Source: Myxocyprinus asiaticus
Lineage: Eukaryota > Chordata > Actinopteri > Cypriniformes > Catostomidae
Reading direction: 5' to 3'
DNA: 64,000 bases
Assembly (NCBI RefSeq): GCF_019703515.2
Contig: NC_059346.1
Location: 53,702,001-53,766,000, forward strand
Shown here in pieces: positions 58,501 to 64,000 of the stretch. Positions within the stretch are counted from its first letter, which is position 1. Each line of letters opens with the position of its first letter. The position numbers and the translations under genes are program-made. Below the pieces are notes generated by a model, which saw nothing but the letters and a program-made list of their open reading frames with translations, was not told the DNA's origin and did no database searches.

Positions 58501-60172
58501 CAAATCCCAGGACGTGCTGAGTGACTCCAGCCAGGTCTCCTAAGCAACCAAATTGGCCCAGTTGCTAGGGAGGGTAGAGTCACATGGGGTAACCTCCTCG
58601 TGGTCGCTATAATGTGGTTCGTTCTCGGTGGGGCGCGTGGTGAGTTGATCGTGGTTGCCGCGGTGGATGGCGTGAAGCCTCCACACGCGCTATGTCTCTG
58701 TGGCAACGCGCTCAACAAGCCACGTGATAAGATGCGTGGGTTGACGGTCTCAGACGCGGAGGCAACTGGGATTCATCCTCCACCACCCGGACTGAGGCGA
58801 ATCACTACGCCACCACGAGGACTTAAAAGCACATTGGGAATTGGCCATTCCAAATTGGGAGTAGATTTAGACTACTTTACAGCTCAAATAACACATTTCT
58901 GCATGGAAAAATAAAATTCAAACAGCACATTTCTGCTTTTAATCCTTTCGGAATGTCTTTACCCATAGACTTCCATTGTTTATGCATTACTGTAAACACA
59001 ATTTTTGTTTTTCTGAAAACTGAGGGATGAGTCAAAATTATTGGCTGTGGTGTTGTCAAAAGTACCGGTACTTTGTCACAAAGTCAGCACTAAATAAAAA
59101 ATATGTCACAATACCAGTGTTTGTGCAGTACCAGTAGTTCGGTCCCAGCAAACTGTTTATCTGTCAGTAGAAAAAACTGAAGCTTCCGTGAAACCGCACA
59201 TCAAAATAAAAGCACGATTCAAAATAAAAGCTAGACACCTGAAATTGAAGAAATTGAAACAGAAATATATTACAACTGTATAGTAAAATGTAATATTCAT
59301 TGTAGTAATACCAATAATAATAAATAATAATGATAATAATAATAATAATTAAGCAATATATCACAAACAAAAGTACTTTTGTACTGAATAAAGCTTTGTT
59401 CAAATGCATGGGTGTGTTGAAAAATTATTGGTCTATTTTTCACTTGTTAAAAGTTTTTTAAAAAAACCCTTTGGATGATTAAATTAAATGAAACTTTAAA
59501 ACATGGAATTCTAGAAAATAAAACAGATTTCATTAGGGTCCTACTTATAAACACTTAAGCAATGCAAACTTAATTGAGAAACACTTGAAGAAAACATTTC
59601 TTTTAATTTATTATTTATTATTATTGAAATTTAACTTTAAATAGGCTAAAGGAGTGCGTTCAATAGCACATTAACTTATTAGCATATTTTTGCTGTGGTA
59701 TCAAAATTGGTATTGAGAACTGTGAAATGTCACTGGTATCGGTACCGACTACTGAAATTTTGGTATCGTGACAACACTAATTGGCTGTGGTAATCGACAC
59801 AATGTCATTATCAGCATCGATGCTGTTGGTAGAGTTTAACTTTTTTGAGCCTAGAATGTTCTTTTAATAAAATGCATGCTACACTTTCTTGTAGTCAACA
59901 GAGCTTTGAAGTTAAGAAATCACTCTTACCATCTGTCTCATCATACCCTTCTGTACAGTGATGAACACACACATTATATTGTACTTATTTGTTCAGATGG
60001 ACATGCTGTGATGGCATCTGGCAGTCCCATCGGACACATTGGACTGTGGGATTTAGAGGAGAGAAAAATAATCGGTCAGATGCGAGATGCTCATACGACA
60101 GCCATCGCTGGCCTCACATTTCTTCACAGTGAACCCCTTCTGATTACCAACGGAGCGGACAATGCCATACGG
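52531..60172 (+). CDS. wdr36: WDR36 (UTP21), N-terminal part; gene continues beyond window
   Basis: Eight coding exons: 52531-52683, 54909-54936, 55092-55192, 55379-55496, 55624-55756, 57794-57848, 57956-58088, 59997-60172. Phases all match: 897 nt, 299 codons of a protein about 900 aa long in human. Starts MSAGKKGSVIFSGFRALGLY. WD40 blades are visible: DISCLAADRMLVYAAHGKVI, TGHQAEVHLLLPFGDHLISV, HPSTYLNKILFGSSQGSLQL, GLASGQIIIHNIRFDETLMK, GSPIGHIGLWDLEERKIIGQ, GLTFLHSEPLLITNGADNAI. WDR36/Utp21 is part of the small-subunit processome and needed for 18S rRNA processing in the nucleolus; human variants were linked to glaucoma. The next exon (after GADNAIR) is not in the 3.8 kb that remain. Confidence 0.96.
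52684..54148. other. wdr36 intron 1, repeat content
   Basis: Contains CCATGGTA-rich text at about 52735-52980 and again at 53535-53690 (also seen at 4490-4660), a MITE copy (53081-53370) and unassigned AT-rich sequence. Confidence 0.5.
53081..53370. mobile_element. MITE with TAAAGGTGCACTCA end, copy 3, right end missing
   Basis: Starts TAAAGGTGCACTCAGTAAC and carries GACACTGACACCTAGCAGC and CTGGTCATGTGAT. The right inverted end found in the other two copies is absent. Confidence 0.8.
54150..54803. repeat. Foldback element, copy 5
   Basis: Left arm from CAATAGTTCAC; right arm ends GGGTGAACTATCCCTTTAA. Arms pair over about 280 bp. In wdr36 intron 1. Confidence 0.85.
55849..56545. repeat. Foldback element, copy 6, most complete
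   Basis: About 697 bp from TTTAAAGGGATAGTTCACCC to GGTGAACTATCACTTTAA. The two arms pair over about 300 bp each around a short centre near 56190. Lies in a wdr36 intron. Confidence 0.92.
56546..57793. other. wdr36 intron, unassigned
   Basis: Has a repeat-like stretch at about 56700-56790 (GGGCTGCAGCTAACGATTAT, TGATAATCGATTA) resembling a hAT-like left end; no matching right end found. The open frame at 56945 has no splice support. Confidence 0.45.
58442..58864 (+). mobile_element. tRNA-derived SINE, about 420 bp
   Basis: The head GGGTAGCTCAGTGGTAAA is box A-like and GTTCAAATCCCAGG is box B. The GC-rich body is unlike the flanking sequence (GTGGTTGCCGCGGTGG, CTCAGACGCGGAGGC). ATTTAG flanks both sides (58437-41 region and 58865-70). 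Not a functional tRNA. It lies in a wdr36 intron. Confidence 0.8.
58865..59996. other. wdr36 intron, unassigned
   Basis: AT-rich, with an (AAT)n run near 59310-59350 and poorly defined repeat text. No exon-like sequence. Confidence 0.45.
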
Positions 60173-60471
60173 GTTTGTTTCCTGTGCTCATCACACTGGG
60201 TATCATTCACAAACCGTGCTTATACACATATTTGTATGTTTAAACCTTTGCGCAAATGTTTTCACACAGAAATCAAGTCTGATCAGTAAGTTTGCACTTA
60301 AACTTATTCTAAATTGAGGATCCAATTTAGAACCGACTCAAAACCACAGTTTTGAACGATGGAATATGTAAAGAACTGTTTTTATTAGCGCTGTCAATCG
60401 ATTCAAATTTTTTGTCGAATTAATTACGATATGTCGATTAATCTAATTAATCGCAATTAATCGCATATTTA

Positions 60472-62090
60472 CAGTGCATCCGGAAAGTATTCACAGCGCT
60501 TCACTTTTTCCACATTTTGTTATGTTACAGCCTTATTCCAAAATGGATTAAATTTATTATTTTCCTCAAAATTCTACAAACAATACCCCATAATGACACT
60601 GTGAAAGAAGTTTGTTTGAAATCTTTGCAAATTTATTAAAAATAAAAAACGGGAAAAAAAAATCACATGTACATAAGCATTCACAGCCTTTGCCATGACA
60701 CTCAAAATTGAGCTCAGGTGCATCCTGTTTCCACTGATCAACCTTGAGATGTTTCTACAACTTGATTGGAGTCCACCTGTGGTAAATTCAGTTGATTGGA
60801 CATGATTTGGAAAGGCACACACCTGTCTATATAAGGTCCCACAGTTAACAGTGCATGTCAGAGCACAAACCAAGCCATGAAGTCCAAGGAATTGTCTGTA
60901 GACCTCCGAGACAGGATTGTATCGAGGCTCAGATCTGGGGAAGGGTACAGAAAAATTTCTGCAGCATTGAAGGTCCCAATGAGCACAGTGGCCTCCATCA
61001 TCCGTAAATGGAAGAAGTTTGGAACCATCAGGACTCTTCCTAGAGCGGGCCGCCCGGCCAAACTGAGCAATCGTGAGAGAAGGGCCTTAGTCAGGGAGGT
61101 GACCAAGAACATGATGGTCACTCTGACAGAGCTCCAGTGTTTCTCTGTGGAGAGAGGAGAACCTTCCAGAAGAACAACCATCTCTGCAGCACTCCACCAA
61201 TCAGGCCTGTATGGTAGAGTGGCCAGAAGGAAGCCACTCCTCAGTAAAAAGCACATGACAGCCCGCATGGAGTTTGCCAAAAGGCACCTGAAGGACTCTC
61301 AGACCATGAGAAACAAAGATTGAACTCTTTGGCCTGAATGGCAAGCGTCATGTCTGGAGGAAACCAGGCACCGCTCATCACCTGGTCAAGACCATCCCTA
61401 CGGTGAAGCATGGTGGTGGCAGCGTCATGCTGTGGGGATTTTTTTTCAGTGGCAGGAACTGGGAGACTAGTCAGGATCGAGGGAAAGATGAATGCAGCAA
61501 TGTACAGAGACATCCTTGATGAAAACCTGCTCCAGAGCACTCTGGACCTCAGACTGGGGTGAAGGTTCATCTTTCAATAGGACAACAACCCTAAGCACAC
61601 AGCCACGATAACAAAGGAGTGGCTCCGGGACAACTCTGTGAATGTCCTTGAGTGGCCCAGCCAGAGCCCAGACATGAACCTGATTGAACATCTCTGGAGA
61701 GATCTGAAAATGGCTGTGCACCGACACTCCCCATCCAACCTGATGGAGCTTGAGAGGTCCTGCAAAGAAGAATGGGAGAAACTGCCCAAAAATAGGTGTG
61801 CCAAGCTTGTAGCATCATACTTGAAAAGACTTGAGGCTGTAATTGGTGCCAAAGGTGCTTCAACAAAGTATTGAGCAAAGGCTGTGAATACTTATGTACA
61901 TGGGATTTTTTTTTTATTTTTTTTAATAAATTTGCAAAGATTTCAAACAAACTTCTTTCACGTTGTCATTATGGGGTATTGTTTGTAGAATTTTGAGGAA
62001 AATAATGAATTTAATCCATTTTGGAATAAGGCTGTAACATAACAAAATGTTGAAAAAGTGAAGTGCTGTGAATACATTCCGGATGCACTG
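60472..62090 (+). mobile_element. Tc1/mariner element F, near-complete
   Basis: 1619 bp, flanked by TA (60470-71 and 62091-92). Ends CAGTGCATCCGGAAAGTATT and its complement ATTCCGGATGCACTG. Inverted repeats about 200 bp. Inserted in the hAT-type element near its left end. Confidence 0.95.
60877..61874 (+). pseudogene. Tc1 transposase of element F, frameshifted
   Basis: The start MKSKELSVDLRDRIVSRLRS and helix-turn-helix (YRKISAALKVPMSTVASII) are intact to about 61323, where a shift destroys the first catalytic Asp (only ETKIELFG remains). Later frames give [25 protein letters not shown] (second Asp) and [20 protein letters not shown] (Glu), ending KGASTKY. Two shifts or more. Confidence 0.92.
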
Positions 62091-63437
62091 TAAGTATTTG
62101 CTGAGAAAGGCCCTCAAATAACAATAATTCTAAATATTGATTAAATAATTTTAGTAAAATTAAAAGAATTCAGATAATTAAAAGCATTGATAAGACAATA
62201 CATAAAGTATCTTTAGAAGTCAATATATTGTTTATTTCCTTATCATTGACAATAAGCCTATCATAAGTGAGATAGAGTTAGACTTATTATAAGGTCTTTT
62301 CTATGGACGCGTTAATGTAAACATGCGTCTGACAGATGCTTTTGGAGCATCACACTTTTGTATCTTCGTGTCATAAAGTGTTTTTAGGTCGCTCTGTCAA
62401 GTTAAACATAGTTTGAAACTTAGAAAGACACGTCTCAATCCGCACGAACGCATTCTCATCTAGTGCTGTCGCTAATGTCAAGCAAGCCTGAATGTGGTTT
62501 GGTGTCTGTTCAGCTGCACTTTGCCTAAACAGTTTTGCTGGAGTTTTGCTTACTGCTGAAAAAAGTTCAAGATTTAGTTGACATTTAGTTGTATCAATGT
62601 GCTTTTTTGAGTTGACACTACTAACTTGTCCAGTCAACTTAACTTTTTAAGTTGTGATTCTATCAGCTTGTACTTAAGTTGAATTAACAAGTGTATTTGT
62701 CATCTCAACTTGCTCAACAAAGTTGTCTGAAAAAACAAAGATTTGCCAGCTCCCAGCATGCATTGCAGCATGAATAAAGTGAGGTTAGTGTTGTTGGCTT
62801 TTTTTTTTTGCTATTTGCAGACTTGTGCAGCTGCTGCTGTTTAGTCATCACTGTTGATTAATAGTTGTGTGGTGATGTTGAGCTCATCTTTTACTGAATG
62901 ATGTTTGTTGAGTATCACCATTACTGAGATTTGTGCGTCAAGTGTTGATATCTATGTGCCTTCTAATCAAACTGTTATGCGTGTAGTTTGTGCCTGTGAA
63001 AAAGTGACCATCCTGTAGTGCAGAACTTGCAGCGTTTTCTTGACAATTAAAGTTAGGTGCACTGAACATAACTTTACAGCGGCAAGCCTTTAATTTCAGT
63101 AAACTAATGTGAAGTAGTTATAACTACATCACATTTAAGTTCAGCTAACTAAACTGATTAAGTTCAACTAACTAAACTGAAGTTTTTTACAACTACATTC
63201 AATCAGTTCGATTACTTTTTAATCTGTAAGAAAAGCATATCCTATTAAGTCAGTTAAACTCAAAAAAGCCCATGCAAAAAAGGCACTAATTATAATGAGT
63301 TGAAATCAACAAAACAATTTTTACAGTGTGCTTTGATGGCAGGAATATTCCTTATTCCAGTCTGGGGACATCAGTAATTGCGTAATTTTTTTAATCATTC
63401 TGAATTAACATGTTAAATCAACAGCCCTAGTTTTTAT

Positions 63438-64000
63438 ATATTATTACTACAAGTTGAATAATTCAGTGACCTACAATAAGTCTTAATTATGTAAAATTGT
63501 TTATTATAGCTTGGTCCGGCATAGGTTCTGCATAAAAATGCAGCCAAATTTTAAGGAATTTTTTAAATGGCACACTTGGATATGCTTGCATCTTTAGAGA
63601 GCCTAAGGATATGTACAGCAGAGGTTGTGCGGAAAGCCCTTATATGGAGCTAATTTTGGGCAGAACAAGGGTAATAACAAATCCACGTGAGTGCGCACCT
63701 AAAGCCAAGAAAACTTTAACGCGCAAAAAAGGTATGCAACTTGTGAACAGTTATTAGTGAATTAGACCCAGTGTCTTGTTATTTCAAAGACTCTGTAGCC
63801 ATTCTTCTGTGTATGATATGAATTATACAGATGCAATCCATTGCAACAGAATATGTTTGAATGTGTTTTATGACAGTTTGTAAGTGTTGTAAAGCTGTTT
63901 TTGTACATTTTGGCGTAGGTGTGGATTTTTGACATTGCTGGGGGGGAGGGCCGTCTGTTAAGACATCGGATTGGTCACAGCGCCCCACCAACAAAGATTC
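63438..64000. other. wdr36 intron, end of window
   Basis: No exon, repeat or regulatory signal I can support. The next wdr36 exon must lie further right. Confidence 0.5.

Larger units (their letters stand above)
60386..63429. mobile_element. hAT-type element with 8-bp target duplications, holding a Tc1 copy
   Basis: Ends TAGCGCTGTCAATCGATT and AACAGCCCTA. GTTTTTAT stands directly outside both ends (60378-85 and 63430-37), a perfect 8-bp duplication as made by hAT transposases. Without the nested Tc1 it is about 1.42 kb and has no transposase frame, so it is non-autonomous. In a wdr36 intron. Confidence 0.9.

Noticed and set aside
58442..58520. tRNA gene (box A and box B present)
   Set aside because: It is the head of a 420-bp SINE with flanking duplication; the cloverleaf is degenerate. 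The same applies to 33031-33110.

Overview
This window looks like nuclear DNA from a ray-finned fish, most likely a cypriniform (carp/zebrafish lineage). It has vertebrate genes with GT-AG introns. The introns and spacers are packed with Tc1/mariner elements (including Sleeping Beauty-like copies), hAT-like elements, large foldback elements, V-SINE-like and other tRNA-derived SINEs, an L1-type LINE fragment and long (TA)n/(CA)n arrays. Species cannot be read from the sequence.

Five known genes can be assembled exon by exon with closed reading frames, plus one gene identified mainly by position. Left block: fkbp6 (minus, 4955 to 91, 7 coding exons, 305 aa). Next is a VAMP5-like R-SNARE (plus, 6711-9310, 3 coding exons, 110 aa), with a decayed second SNARE tail exon near 13.7 kb. 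tmem150a follows (minus, 28348 to 22731, 7 coding exons, 294 aa; probable 5' noncoding exon near 32.39 kb). Right block: slc25a46 (plus, 34527-43919, 8 exons, 411 aa), then a small secreted-protein gene (plus, 49491-51995, 4 exons, 108 aa), then the 5' part of wdr36 (plus, from 52531, 8 exons visible, 299 codons; it runs off the window).

The most interesting feature is the small gene between slc25a46 and wdr36. In human the order SLC25A46-TSLP-WDR36 holds TSLP at exactly this place. The fish gene encodes a signal-peptide-like start, a cysteine plus Glu-Ile-Gln motif resembling TSLP, and two cysteines 20 residues apart in the last exon, as in TSLP. I propose it as a divergent fish TSLP candidate; this is inference from position, exon phase and short motifs, not from a database search.

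Mobile DNA layout: a nested repeat district at 9.4-19 kb; a foldback element holding a 1.08-kb insertion with 15-bp target duplications at 23.3-25.1 kb; Sleeping Beauty-like copies at 28.7-30.6 and 50.4-51.9 kb; a Tc1 copy inside a MITE in an slc25a46 intron at 37.2-38.7 kb; a ~1-kb GATA/GACA array at 44.7-45.8 kb; an antisense L1-type LINE at 46.0-48.0 kb; and a hAT-like element with perfect 8-bp duplications that itself holds a Tc1 copy at 60.4-63.4 kb. The genes do not form a pathway: they are germline chaperone-like (fkbp6), membrane traffic (vamp), plasma membrane/autophagy-linked (tmem150a), mitochondrial outer membrane (slc25a46), candidate cytokine, and ribosome biogenesis (wdr36).
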